Under the pieces are notes generated by a model. That model searched no databases and had not been told where the DNA came from. It saw only the letters and a list, made by a program, of their open reading frames with translations. The position numbers and the translations under genes are program-made. A DNA stretch of 64,000 bases, taken from NCBI GenBank assembly GCA_030435675.1, contig CM059622.1:7874001-7938000 (forward strand). The letters run 5' to 3'. Shown piece after piece: positions 23,501 through 34,503 of this stretch; position 1 is the first letter of the stretch; each line of letters opens with the position of its first letter. Source of the DNA: Steinernema hermaphroditum (lineage: Eukaryota; Nematoda; Chromadorea; Rhabditida; Steinernematidae).

Positions 23501-26500
23501 TACCTTGCGAACTTGCAAATCGGGATCTGTTAAAAGCTGCGAAAACGGAGAGATAAAACTCTTGAACAGGAACTGTTTCGATATCAGTCCCGGCTGGCGG
23601 CATATTTTTGTGAGTAGCTGAAACGTATGTGGAAGTGTGGTCGAGCAATGATTTATTAAGCACATTTTATGAATATCTGAGGAGACCGCCATGTCTGCAC
23701 TTCCTATAGTATGGAAACCACTTAGGAAATATTTGCTGAGCGCAAAGGGTTCAACGACAGCACATCAAAGCTGGCTGTGATATGAAAAGCATTCCCACAA
23801 CAAATCACGTCCACTTTGACGAGCTGTAGAAACACCATTTCAGATAAAAGATGCAAAATAATCAGAATGTGTAAAATTAGGGCATGTAATAAACCAGAGA
23901 ACTTCGTAGCTGATGGTAGCTGAGATACGTGCCCAAAGGTGAAAAACAGAATAGTGATACGACCCAAACACAGCGTCTCACTACCCATGTCTTTCACCCT
24001 CGGACACACGAATGGCACGTAGCTTGCCAGCAGGGCACAAGCTTCGAATTCTTCCGAGAAAATTGCAACGTAGAAAAAGTCAGAGGAATCGAAATAATCG
24101 ATGGGTAGAGATACTGCAGCACTTGATGAATGACGATCTGAGGGGAGAAGAGCAGGCCGACAACCGACACAATGAAAGTGAAGTCGAAAAAACTGGAAGA
24201 AAGGGAGAACGCGATGTGCTGCTTCTACGCACATTTGACTGCTGCGCCCCTGACGAAGAGACGATGGCAACGCCGCCATGCAGCGCTGGCTGCTGCCGCT
24301 GGTTCGCTCTAAATGCACTAGCGAGCGGACGGCGAGAGGGGAGAAACTACATGCACACAGAAAGACGACATACACACATACCAAACAGACTCACATACAC
24401 ACAAACGAAAACGAAACGACGACGCCACCCCACAGCGAGAAACAAGCGGCGCCGACGCAGAGAGCACAGAGAGATATCGCGCGCTAGCGCCACACCGACG
24501 GCATGCCTCCGTCCCCGCCCTCTATTTCCCAGCCCCTCATCAACTGTCGCTCTCCAGACGGCCTTTTTTCGAACAATTTTCCCGCCCTTCGCCACTGGCC
24601 CCCAACGTTGATGATGACAGAGCCGTCGGAAAGGGGAACGAGCACCATTCTCACGATTCTTCGTTCATTCTCTAACCACATTCAAACATATCAGCCATGT
24701 AATCCATAAACGATGGAAAGAGAGACACAAAAGAAACTTATGGGGAAAGCGCAGTGGAAGACAATCATAGAGCGAAGACAGTGCATGATAGAGAGTCACA
24801 GATACCAGCGGGCAAACGACCTCATCCCTTTTCTTCGGAACCGGAAGGAAAGGACTCAGAGTTGCAACGTACAAGTCAACAAAAGCTCCGGGGACGAACA
24901 CTCAACGAAGCTGTCCAGTAAACAATCGAAACCGAGAGGTGGCGATGAGTTTGCAGCCACTTCGAACCCTCTCCACTCACTCCTGTCATAGGTCTCTAAT
25001 CAATTCGATCAGCGGCGCAGTCCAAGGTTGTTTCTCTTGAGCATCGGCAAGAATGCCCCTCCGGTCGCAAACCAAACCGGTTGTATTAACGAAAAAACGA
25101 CTCGTTTAAAATATCCTTCACGAGCTTTCTAGTTTACCATCACCGTTCCCCTACTCCCAGGAAGACGGTCTCCACAGTGTCCGTAATGCAGATAGTTAAG
25201 ATAATGAAGGTACACTTACCGTAGCCGATTCGACTCGCTTCTGTTGTAAAATCGAGAAGTCGACGTCGAAGGAACTTCCAAAATGGTGTTTCTGCACTAT
25301 TTTTAACAACTTCGGAACGACCAGTGTTTCGATGGTAACTGAAATATATTTGTATCGGATCGATGTGATTTTTGCTCCTTTATATGTAGTTTAAAACCCA
25401 TGGAGCTGCCTCCCCTCTGTGTCACCGTACTGCCGCTTCCCCTTTTGATCGCAAGGCGGCGAGAGCTCGGAAAGAATAAAGGGCGAGGGGTAAAGAGGAT
25501 GAAATGTGCGTCGCACTGACGCAGGGAAGGTGCCGCCTCCCCTCCTTTCGTTTGCAGTGTGGTGAACTAGCATTCACAAACAAAAAAAAAGAAAAAAAAG
25601 AACGTTGACGCACTGAGCGATGTGTATGAGAAGAACGGCGGAGGGGGCGACTATGCCCGCTTAAAAGCCGTGCAAAGGAAGGGCGAGAGAGTGCGTTCAA
25701 AACGGGGACGGACCAGATGTTGCGTTTTAGATCAGCAGCGCCCAGGGGTCGACTTCTGTTACATTTCTGAGAAAACATTACCTGCTGATAGAAGTCCTTG
25801 GTCGAGTAGTTGTGCAAGTGTCGAGGTGGCCAATTTGGGTCCCTGAAACAATTAGGCTCACGTAAAGTTAACAGAAGACACATTTCCCTTAAAATTATGG
25901 CTATTTACGTACTTCTACGATACGGTAATTTGGTCATGTATAAGACACCGCTGGCTGGTTTTAAAAGGAGCTCTTATGGTCGAGAACGATCCACCTCAAA
26001 CGAAAGACTTTTTTAATGATATAACCATCTGTGTTTCCAGTGGGTCTTGGGAAACAGCATAAAATGTCCATAAGGAAGATGCAAACAAAGGGTGGCCTTT
26101 GCGTTAATGGCAAAAGGACATTTTTTTGCATAGGTGAAAAAACGCACTTTCGAGGCCAGATACATCACGCTGGCGCGTTTGGCGCTTTGCCCAGTGCCGA
26201 TGTTATAAAAACCAGCATTCAAAAAGAATGGCTCCGCCGTAGACTCGTATGCACTATTGTTAAGACTCGTATAATAAAAAAGCTTTACAACGTCTCTGGA
26301 CGCTACGACAGAGCAACGTATTGGAAAATTGAGTAGCACCACAGAACGACACCAAAATCAGCATTTCTCATCCCAGCGCAAGAACATTGAAAGTCACCGT
26401 AACACATGGTCATCATAAATTAATCCATATTACACACTCCCGTGAATTTAGGTTGGTATTTGGTGTTCTAGTGAGTGCGGAATCTCCTATCGAAGATATA

Positions 26501-26916
26501 AGAACGTACCTCCACGAAACTAACGGATTCTATCGACTGAATCAACATGGGAGTTAGGAAAACATCGAGTTGACTGTATAGCGTTGAGGAATCTTGGCAT
26601 TCAGCGTAGATTGGGGAAATCTGTTCAAATAATGACTTCGTTACCACTGAAACACACAAGGTAACAGCGGATGGGAGCTCCTTCTCACATTCGGTGTCGT
26701 TTCCAAAGGAATATAGAAGTCTGAACAATTCTTCGATTTTATCGAGATCGCCCGAGTCCACAAGACTTCGTATCGCCTGGACGGCAAGCCCAATAGCACT
26801 CCTCCTAAAACAGAACAAGCTCACGAAGCGCGTGTAAGCTCCAATTACCTGTCATCTTCTATTTCACTCGTGGCGTACAAGACGAAGGCTTCGTAAACGG
26901 TGTCGTCCTCCTTCAT
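20595..26916 (-). CDS. ppfr-1: regulatory subunit 1 of protein phosphatase 4 (PPP4R1), HEAT-repeat protein
   Basis: Fifteen exons (26916-26849, 26804-26689, 26646-26510, 25842-25782, 25338-25220, 23617-23504, 23458-23399, 23350-23077, 23031-22809, 22760-22692, 22644-21951, 21908-21729, 21680-21418, 21369-20993, 20947-20595) encode 1035 residues. The N-terminal and C-terminal thirds are HEAT repeats with strong PPP4R1 similarity, for example VPVFNEMIKSGEEVKSLLV with ERNWRFRYEF, and DNEWVIRKACCEIF with SRAASERLGSFIFTFA. The middle is acidic and Ser-rich, as in the human protein. PP4-R1 binds the PP4 catalytic subunit and directs it to substrates. Three introns are long (25843-26509, 25339-25781, 23618-25219) but keep phase; the others are 42-48 nt. 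The start is uncertain: the first exon stays open to an acceptor at 26943, so an upstream exon may exist. Confidence 0.9.
23618..25219 (-). other. 1.6-kb intron of PPP4R1, unusually long for this locus
   Basis: Flanked by a strong GTAAGT donor and TTTCAG acceptor in phase 0; the protein alignment is continuous across it (VESAT joined to LLTKICRQ). It contains a 220-codon minus-strand frame (23722-24384) with several hydrophobic stretches that I do not recognise, and a GC-rich central part with CA-rich simple sequence near 24350-24430. The other long introns of this gene showed no recognisable genes. Confidence 0.5.
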
Positions 26917-26943
26917 GTCGGTGAGACGGCTTCGTAAAGCGAC

Positions 26944-27844
26944 CTGAAATCAAGAAAAAAACTCAGTCTTCTTGTCATTTTCCGCGCGGACAACACGATT
27001 TAGGATGGTAGGACAGCCGGACAAAGATTGTCGAAAGCACTGCCAAGAAGTCCCGCGCCTCACCGCCGTCGCCTTGCTTCGAAACGGTCGAAAAAAGAAA
27101 TCCGCTAAAACAGCACCACGAACGATCAAGAGCTTTGAAGAGATTACCGTACTACATTTCAAGAGGAGAAGGTGCGTCGCTTCGAGACCACATGACAGTG
27201 GATGCGAATATGTGAGTGAACGAAGAAGACGAAGGTCGAATGAAACGAAAAATTGTCGCGAAGGCTGTGAATCCGTGGTGTCATTCGACCGTAATCCTAC
27301 GCGGCCGCATCGGTTTCCCGGCTTCCGAAGGTCGTGGGAGATGGCATCTGATCCTCTTGCCTCTAGGAGGTTCGATTCAAGGAGGATAGATGATCAGAGA
27401 TCGCGAGCTTGATTCGATCGTCGGTCATCTTGTCCCCGATAGGTCAGCGAAGAGGGTCATCAAAGGGAAGGGGAGTGGCGGAGAAGAGAGGTCTCAAAAG
27501 AGCGTCGCCACGTGCAGTTCTGAATCGACTTCATTCACCGCATTTCTCTGTTGCCGATCGGTTCTATTTTTGTTCGGTGTGTGCGATTTTGGCCGATGTC
27601 TTTTACTTAACAAGCGAACTTCGCGAAGGCGCAGCAGCAATCTTCAAGAAAAATACCGTACACCTTCGACCGCGAGAAAAATGTAGCCGATTGATTCACT
27701 AGGTCCATTTAGCCAAAAACAATAATTTTTATCTGTTATACAGATTACAATAAAACAACGTTAATATAATATATAAGTAGAGCCATAACGTGCCCGTTAG
27801 GGTTAATAAAACAAGGTGAGAATCTGAGGTAGCCTCACAAACGG
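26944..27844. other. intergenic region between lin-41 and PPP4R1
   Basis: Both genes read right to left, so this is the 3' UTR of lin-41 followed by the upstream region of PPP4R1. A 146-codon plus-strand frame (26972-27412) is Arg-rich, lacks splice or family support and is treated as chance. The lin-41 side is AT-rich and contains the let-7 seed match. Confidence 0.5.
27825..27832 (-). promoter_or_regulatory. let-7 microRNA seed match in the lin-41 3' UTR
   Basis: The mRNA strand reads CTACCTCA, the full complement of the first eight bases of let-7 (UGAGGUAG). It starts 12 bases after the lin-41 stop codon. Extended 3' pairing is poor. let-7 repression of lin-41 through its 3' UTR is an established heterochronic circuit in C. 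elegans. Confidence 0.55.
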
Positions 27845-30397
27845 CTAGAAAACCCGGACGCAGCTATTTCCAAAGTCTACTACGTAGACCAATCCCTCGG
27901 GAGATATGCATAAATCACAAGGACGGTCCAACACGGCCCAGCCAGGAACAAAGTCAAAGTGGTCCTTATCCGCAGAACTGTCACCAGTCATCACGTGCTT
28001 CACCACTGCGCCGAGAGAATTGAATTCTGAGCGCCTAGGATGATGACATACAACATGGCCAGGAGTTGTTCCGCCTTCAATTGTCGATGGCAATGCCTGG
28101 TCAGTGGGCTGTTCTCGGTATCCTCCGAAGCCTGTGATGGCTTTCAACGTACCGGGTTCCAGAACCTAAAAAGAGAATTTGTTTTGATTTGAAAGTTGTC
28201 CATTCGCGGCATACTTGAATGCGATTATTTCGCGAATCGCAGATCAAGAGATGGCCTTCACTGTCAACGGCAATACCCTGTGGGCGGCAGAACAACCCGA
28301 GATCTTGACCTTCGCCTCCATAAATCTTCATGCCACTGGACGCTCCATCGGCAGAGAGTCGAACAAGGCGGTGATTATTGAAATCGCTGAAACAATATAG
28401 AATCTCGTCAAACGCACATATGTAGCTCGTTACCTTATGACGAACTCACCGTTTGGTAGGAAGCATACGCCTCTAGGAGAGTCTATGTGCTTGTAGAAAT
28501 AAGAATTGTCGTAGCCACACTTCCTTAGGAATACGCCTTCCGAGTTAAAGATCTAAAGAGAAATAGCGCGCTACTATGGTGCTGCAAGACGAAATACAAG
28601 ACGTACCTGCACACGGTGATTGCGCGTGTCGGCGACCGCGATTGAATCGCTAGTGCTACAGGATACTCCCCAAGGATAGTTGAAGGAACCGGGGCCACGA
28701 CCACGTTCACCAAACTTTAGCAGAAAGTTCCCGGTTTCGTCAAAGACTTGAACGCGGTGGTTATCCTTGTCAGCGACAATGATTTCTCTCTAAAGCAGCA
28801 AAAAAAGTAAGCAGCATTTTGAGTAACTGCCCTACCTTAGAATTAGTGCAAACACCAGCTGGTCGGTCAAACTGTCCATCTTTACTTCCCGACGAACCGA
28901 ACTTGGTTATAAACTGTCCAAATTTATCAAAAATTTGAATGCGATTGTTGCTGCGATCAGCTACTATAATCCTCGACGAAGAATCACAACAGATTCCCCA
29001 TGGCCGGCAAAACTCTCCATCACCCTCGCCTTCTTTTCCAAAGGAAAATATAGGACCTCTTGCCATAATGTCGGAATAACTGCGCCCACGACGGACTGAA
29101 ATTGCACAAGGACATCCCCTAGAAAACCAAAAGTTTTACAATAGCACACAGATATTAACCGACCCGATCGATTTGCCACGGATTGTGACATCTAGATTGT
29201 ATCGCCCCTCAGTCAAGGGCACATATGTTACTTTCAAAAGACCTGGTTCAATCTCTCTAAACATGAATACGATAAGAAGTGTGGAATACAGTTCCCTTAC
29301 TCAGTAGTAACATGCATGTAATTATTATATGGCCCGACGAGAGAAATTTCTGGTTTGCTACTGTCGTGGTACGAACTACCACAGGCATCTTTAATCTTCA
29401 CAAGAAAAAAGTTCGCTCGATCAGCGACTGCTTGATGCAAAGCCTCGCCCACAACGCAGCTTTGATTTGGAGAAGCGGACGCCCTCAACTCACCCAAAGC
29501 GCGGACACTAAAGGAGAAATGACTGAGGTTTCTTTTTTTTATGAAAGGTTACCTTTCGTAAACTGATGAGTCAGGTGGTTGAAACTTCAACTGATCAGTT
29601 TCACAAGGAAGTAACTCATTTTCGGCAGGAAAGTTATAAAACAGCTCGATCAACTTCTCAGAACAGGCGCGACTGTGCTTTGCATTTGCGTTCTGATCTT
29701 CATCACTGGAAGAAGTGCTTTGCTTCTTTCCCGACAAACAGCTCGCAGCAGCCTTAACTGCCTCCTGGAAGTCCCGAATTTGGACATCCATTTTCAAGCT
29801 TTGGTCTTGAAGATTCTTGATCCTTTCTCGGTGGATAACGTCAATGTGTTCCTTTAGCTCACGGTTTCGCTTCTCGATACCACTGAGGTAGTAATGAATC
29901 CATGAACGCAACTCCCAAATAGCGGTCTAAGAGGCATCTATAGAACGGAAAAAGTACAGTAGCCACTCACCTGGGTTGCAGCTTCAACCCGACCATACAT
30001 GCGAGCAACTTGCTGCTTAGACTCTTCTAGTGTCTTTTGAGCTTGAGCAGCTCCGCTGACAAGAGTTTGCAAAACGTTCTCGGAGTCGCGCGACAGCGCA
30101 CTGATATCATGGTCCTTGTGAAGACGAACACAGAAGACACAAAGGTGTTCGCCGCTGCAGGTTTTGCAGATGAACACATTAGCCAAATGGTGTATGGGAC
30201 ATGAGGGGCATCCACTAATGCCGCTTTCACTTGAGAGATCAGATTCATCAAAGAAAGAACGCCCAGAAAATACTGTTTCATCCATAAGAGATGGCAGTGA
30301 GAGCATTTCCTACAAAGGAGCATCTGTAGGACAAACTTTCGCCGACATGACTTACCAGCCCGGAATCACTGGAAAACCCACCGTACATGGAAAACAT
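27845..30397 (-). CDS. lin-41: LIN-41/TRIM71-type B-box, filamin, NHL-repeat RNA-binding protein lacking a RING
   Basis: Ten exons (30397-30356, 30309-29971, 29926-29553, 29507-29301, 29256-29164, 29118-28836, 28789-28607, 28552-28434, 28386-28215, 28165-27845) encode 710 residues. Order: one B-box (about residues 51-88, CPIH...CKTC...CVFC...HKDHD), a coiled coil (about 95-190), a filamin-type Ig domain ending in VRRGRSYSDI (about 255-360), and six NHL repeats to the C-terminus (FCRPWGICCD, QFDRPAGVC, FNYPWGV, HIDSPRGVCF, FCRPQGIAVD, RPCDLCISPEGLVYVVDFGN). Ending on the last NHL repeat is typical of LIN-41/TRIM71, which silences mRNAs bound by its NHL propeller. No RING or first B-box is encoded; the short first exon follows an acceptor-like ATTTCAG 6 bases before the ATG. 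Insect Wech, a LIN-41 relative, also lacks a RING. Confidence 0.92.
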
Positions 30398-30408
30398 CTC
30401 ACCCCTGA
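30391..30408 (-). promoter_or_regulatory. acceptor-like site just upstream of the lin-41 start (possible trans-splice site)
   Basis: On the coding strand GTCATTTCAG is followed by GGGTGAG ATG, with no obvious upstream coding exon. In nematodes such an unpaired acceptor next to the first ATG usually receives a spliced leader; a 5' UTR intron is the alternative. Confidence 0.4.
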
Positions 30409-32911
30409 AATGACACACACCGTACACCTCATATGTTAAACGCGAGATTGGAAGATAAACGCCATAAAAAACGGCGCCATTTACACAACCAAAATATAAC
30501 AGTTTTTTTTTCACCAGCCTTTACAGCTGATCGCCTCAAAGGCGCGACCATCGGCCATTAATCAATCCACTTATAAAAAACGCTACAAAAAAACGGAATC
30601 GCAATATGCGTCCGACAAGATAGCGGTCACATCCGCAGTGTTCGTTTCGCTTTTTTTTCACTGCGCCGTCCGCCGACTGCAACAAAAAGTGCAAATAGAA
30701 AGCAGTCAGTCGCCAGCCAGTGGCCGTTCTTGCGCCCCTCGCGCCTTCCTTCGTCCGTTGTCGCTTGTCACACTGCACACGATGTTCGCCCTCAGATGCT
30801 TCAGCTCTTAACTTCGCTCTTCCGCGACTCAGCAATCACATCACCACCGATCACTGACAGTGGGAAAACCCCTCCGATCATAAAAACGACGCAAAAAGGA
30901 CAGTACTTTTTCAGGGATTTAAATTTTTGTGGGAAATACCAGCCATTCAGCGCCCACACGCAACGTTTTTCGCGCACTTTTTCTACCGATTATATGGAAA
31001 AAAACTGCGACGTGGAGAAAACTGCGACGCGGGAAAAAACGGCGTACATGAAATAAGGACCGTATCTTCACATGTATCTAATTTAACCTCATTCCTGATA
31101 CGATAGCTCCCACTTCTTGTGAAGTATTCCATAAAACGGGAGATAAGTTGCTCGCAGTGCTAGCAAATGCGCAGAACTGTCAGAACAACAGGGCTCGCTT
31201 TAAATTTCTAGGCATAGTCCTAAGCCGGAGCCTAAGCCAAGCCTGGATGTTAGGCCCCACGCAAAATGAATACGGGGCTCGCTTCGCTCGCCAGCAAGTC
31301 TTCTGTTCATTTTGAGCAAAATCCAGTAATATTTCAGGCTGTAAAACACATAATCTAATTTGCACGTTGTTTTTCCTGTCGCCTTTTTTCCGGACAGGTC
31401 TAATCCATGGTCATGTACATGTGCAAGAAGTTATGAACGCCGCAATCACTGTTACGGGCATGGCCATGAACGGTGGTCAAAGGGAACCATGGTCTATGGT
31501 GCGTAGTATGTGTCTACAAGTGTACAGTACAGTACAGTGCATGAATTCTGCAAATGTGGAAGAGCTTTTGACTGCTTATCTGTCACATAGGTCACAGGAA
31601 CGCATGTCCCGAATTTATCCTGGTTTCTACTCCGACCTTAAAGGGACAGTGTCATCGTGAAAAAATTTTCTCAAATCTTTCTGAGAGTTCCACAACCCCT
31701 ACCCAGTTTTTGACGGCGAACACGATGGTGAAATCCGTTTCGCTGTAGGCCTGCAGGTTTTCGAGCTACAATCCTTCTACCGGAAGCTGGCATTTACTGG
31801 ATTTTGCTTGGTCTTGGCACGAAATCCCTAATAAAATCGATTTGTCTACTGTAGCCATTTCTTGTAACATAGGCGTCTCGAACACTTTAAGGTCTAGTGT
31901 GCGATTGGTACAGTGGTAGTGTGTTGCACTAGGAGACATCGTGCCAAAGTTCGGTTCCCCGCTGTCCCTTAACTTTTTCTTCGACGTTTTAGGGCCATTC
32001 TGAATTTCAACGAGCTTCCTCAAAATCCAGATTGCAATTTTGTCCGTGGAATACCCTATTACTTGGGTTCTACTTTCAACTTTGCACATCTTGTTTTTTG
32101 CCCTCATAGGCGTGTCTGAATCTTGTAGAAATTCATAACGGCCCTAAAACGTCGAAGAAAAACTCGAGGCTCGGCGGGGAACCGAACCTTGGCATGATGT
32201 CTGCATAATGTCTACCTACTGCAACACACTACCACTGTACCAACCGCACACTAGAGTCTACACTGTTCGAGACGCTTATGTTGCAAGAAATGGCTATAGT
32301 AGACAAATCGAACTTATCAGGGGTTTCGTGCCAAGACCAAGCAAAATCCAGTAAATGCCAGCTTCCGGTAGAAGGATTGTAGCTCGAAAACCTGCAGGCC
32401 TACAGCGAAACGGATTTCACCATCGTGTTCGCCGTCAAAAACTGGGTAGGGGTTGTGGAACTCTCAAAAAGATTTGAGAAAATTTTTTCACGATGACACT
32501 GTCCCTTTAAGGATGTTCCTGGTACTATGCGCCTGATCGCTCAGCGTCGCATGGACCTGATGAACGTTACCGACATGATGCTTTCTGTTGTCACAAAGGA
32601 ATACGTGAATTCCGTGAAAAATTCTGAATTTTACCGTATTGCCCTGCTCAACTGCCAGGGCCAAAACAAACTATCTCTCTACTTCCACAAATACCTGTTA
32701 CACAAAAAGTTAATTGGTTTTCTAGTTCTCTAGCGCCTGTTCCACATTTGCAGAATTCGTGCGCATTTTTTTCCTGATATCTTTTCTTCCGGGTGAGTCT
32801 GCAAGACTGCGAGACGAACTAGGACCCTGTGATGTCAGATGCCGATGGAAAGGGCTTGTGGAGCGGTCGGTGGTTCCCATCTCTCAGAAAACAAATTTAT
32901 TTGTTTTTACT
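30409..32911. other. intergenic region upstream of lin-41 holding a foldback transposon
   Basis: About 2.5 kb between the lin-41 start and the DXO-like gene end. The right half carries the TTAA-flanked element. Either side of it is an open frame the element seems to interrupt. GAATTCTGCAAATGTGGAA occurs at about 31544-31562 and inverted at about 32740-32758, outside the element. The part next to lin-41 shows no coding signal and probably includes its promoter. Confidence 0.5.
31642..32516. mobile_element. 875-bp foldback (MITE-like) element with TTAA target duplication
   Basis: Starts AGGGACAGTGTCATCGTGAA and ends with its reverse complement; TTAA flanks both ends (31638-31641, 32517-32520). 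The arms match over more than 350 bp on each side, leaving a short centre. Each arm has a tRNA-like module: box A TGGTACAGTGG (31906-31916) and box B GTTCGGTTCC (31949-31958), repeated in reverse complement near 32177-32242. No transposase is encoded. TTAA duplications are known for piggyBac and some other superfamilies; the family is not assigned. Confidence 0.8.
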
Positions 32912-34503
32912 TCAACTAAACTTTCTGAGGAAAGATTTGCTCATAAATCTTCTCGATTGATCGTCGCTTTTGTTGATCTTAAATTGGTCGTCCTCTCTCT
33001 CGATCATCATGAGCGTCCCTTCGGGTTCTCTGTCCATTCGTTCTTTTACTTCTCGAAGAAGTTTGTAAATCCATTTGGCGGAATCCTTGACGACCGCCGT
33101 CGATGAGTCCAGTGGGACCTTATTGTAACTGATCAGTTGTCCGTTATCTACTCTACATTCGATGATAGAGGATGGCGCCATTAACGATCCTTGCAGCTGC
33201 GCATTGGGGTTGCTTGCGGCTTTGGAAGACATCTTCACGGAGCACCGTTCCTCTCCTGCAACCGGTGATTACTATGTAGTTTGCGCTAAACGTACCGTCA
33301 ACGAGATCCACTTTGGCAGCGTAAAGCACTCGGAGAGGCTTATGTTCCTCTAGCTTGGTCTTAGGGCCGAAATCTGCTGTAAGCACCACGAAGTATTCAT
33401 CGCTCAGGTCGTGGTCGTTCTGGAATCGAGAATGAGCGGTCGTATGTGGCTACCTACCGTATCTTCATAATCGCAGACCACTTCAGTGCACCGCAGCTTT
33501 TGGTAAGTAGAGCTCTTCCTTGATTCCGTGTGGTACCAGGTGTGCTCGAAAAGGAAGATGACGTCTTTCACTTTTGTGGCGGCGATCTGGATCGATCGCA
33601 TCTTGTTTTTAGAGAGGTAGATGTGCTCAGCGAAGCGGACGAGTGTTCCACGAAGGCAGACGAAGTCGCTTTGGTCGACGCTCTGAAGACAGATGAAACG
33701 AGGGACTCGGAGCTACTCTACTGTACCTCGGAAAGATTCTCTCCGATTTCTGTGTTCTCCGTGATCCACCGAAGCAGCAAGTCGAAGCGCTCGTTCTTCT
33801 CCTCGGCGAAGAAGTAGTCGTCGATGCCACGCATCAGATCGGTGGGGAGCGCCGGGGGTGCTCTTTTAAGCTGGCGCTTAGCCTGAGTGGGCCTGAGGAA
33901 TGAGTTTCCGTCGCGGCAGGAGAACTCTCCATAGAGGCGCAGGTTTCGGATGCCAATAGTGGTCGGATGCAGCGAAGAGGGATCCAACTTTATGATTCCC
34001 TCCGGTGGTGCCACTGGAGGCGCTCGGCTGGATTCTGACTGGAGGGGTGGCACAGAGGGGAGACCCAAATCGGGGGCGCGAGAATACGGTAGAAAAGTCT
34101 GAGACGACATCCAGGAGGCGTTCTGCGTACCAATTCCGCTCGGGACTCGTGGAGGAAGAGGTCTATGTGGCGCGTAATAAGTATGGTAGCTTGGAGGCTG
34201 TGCGGGAGGCTGGGAGGCCTTCGTAGCCAGAAGGATGCCCAGGTTCTGGATGGTCTCCTCGTTCCTGCGCACTTTTTCGCGGGCGCGCAACAGTTCCTCA
34301 CGGAGTCTCTCTACATCTTCTCGTCTTGGATCGTTGAACGGGTAGGGATTCATCGGAACCAACGGCAAACTGGGAGTGGGTCGTCTTCGGGTTTGTGGGA
34401 CTCCCTCCCGCCGCTGTGTCAATGCATACACCTTGCTGATAACAATCGATCGAAGTGATTCCTTATCGATTCGAGGACGGCGTTTGTGTCTATTTCTGGG
34501 CAT
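32912..34503 (-). CDS. diverged DXO/RAI1-like (decapping-enzyme family) protein
   Basis: Four exons (34503-33727, 33682-33458, 33419-33296, 33255-32912) encode 489 residues. The N-terminal half has a basic start, a short coiled coil (DVERLREELLRAREKVRR) and a Pro-rich linker. From about residue 225 it resembles the DXO/RAI1/DOM-3 family: DLMRGIDDYF with FDLLLRWITEN, FVCLRGTLVRF (the WRG segment), IAATKVKDVIFLFEH, and LRVLYAAKVDLVD. Family members remove incomplete or non-canonical 5' caps and degrade the RNA. Here the catalytic ExD is KVD and the (E/D)-x-K motif reads SVK, so metal binding is probably lost. Nematodes have diverged members of this family. The assignment rests on motif order and spacing, not overall identity. 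The last exon ends with a basic tail. Confidence 0.5.

Noticed and set aside
26972..27412. 146-codon plus-strand frame between lin-41 and PPP4R1
   Set aside because: Arg/Lys-rich with no conserved motif and no transcript-like signals.
31906..31965. Possible tRNA gene
   Set aside because: Box A and B are present but no acceptor or anticodon stem closes properly, and the sequence is mirrored in the other arm of a foldback element.
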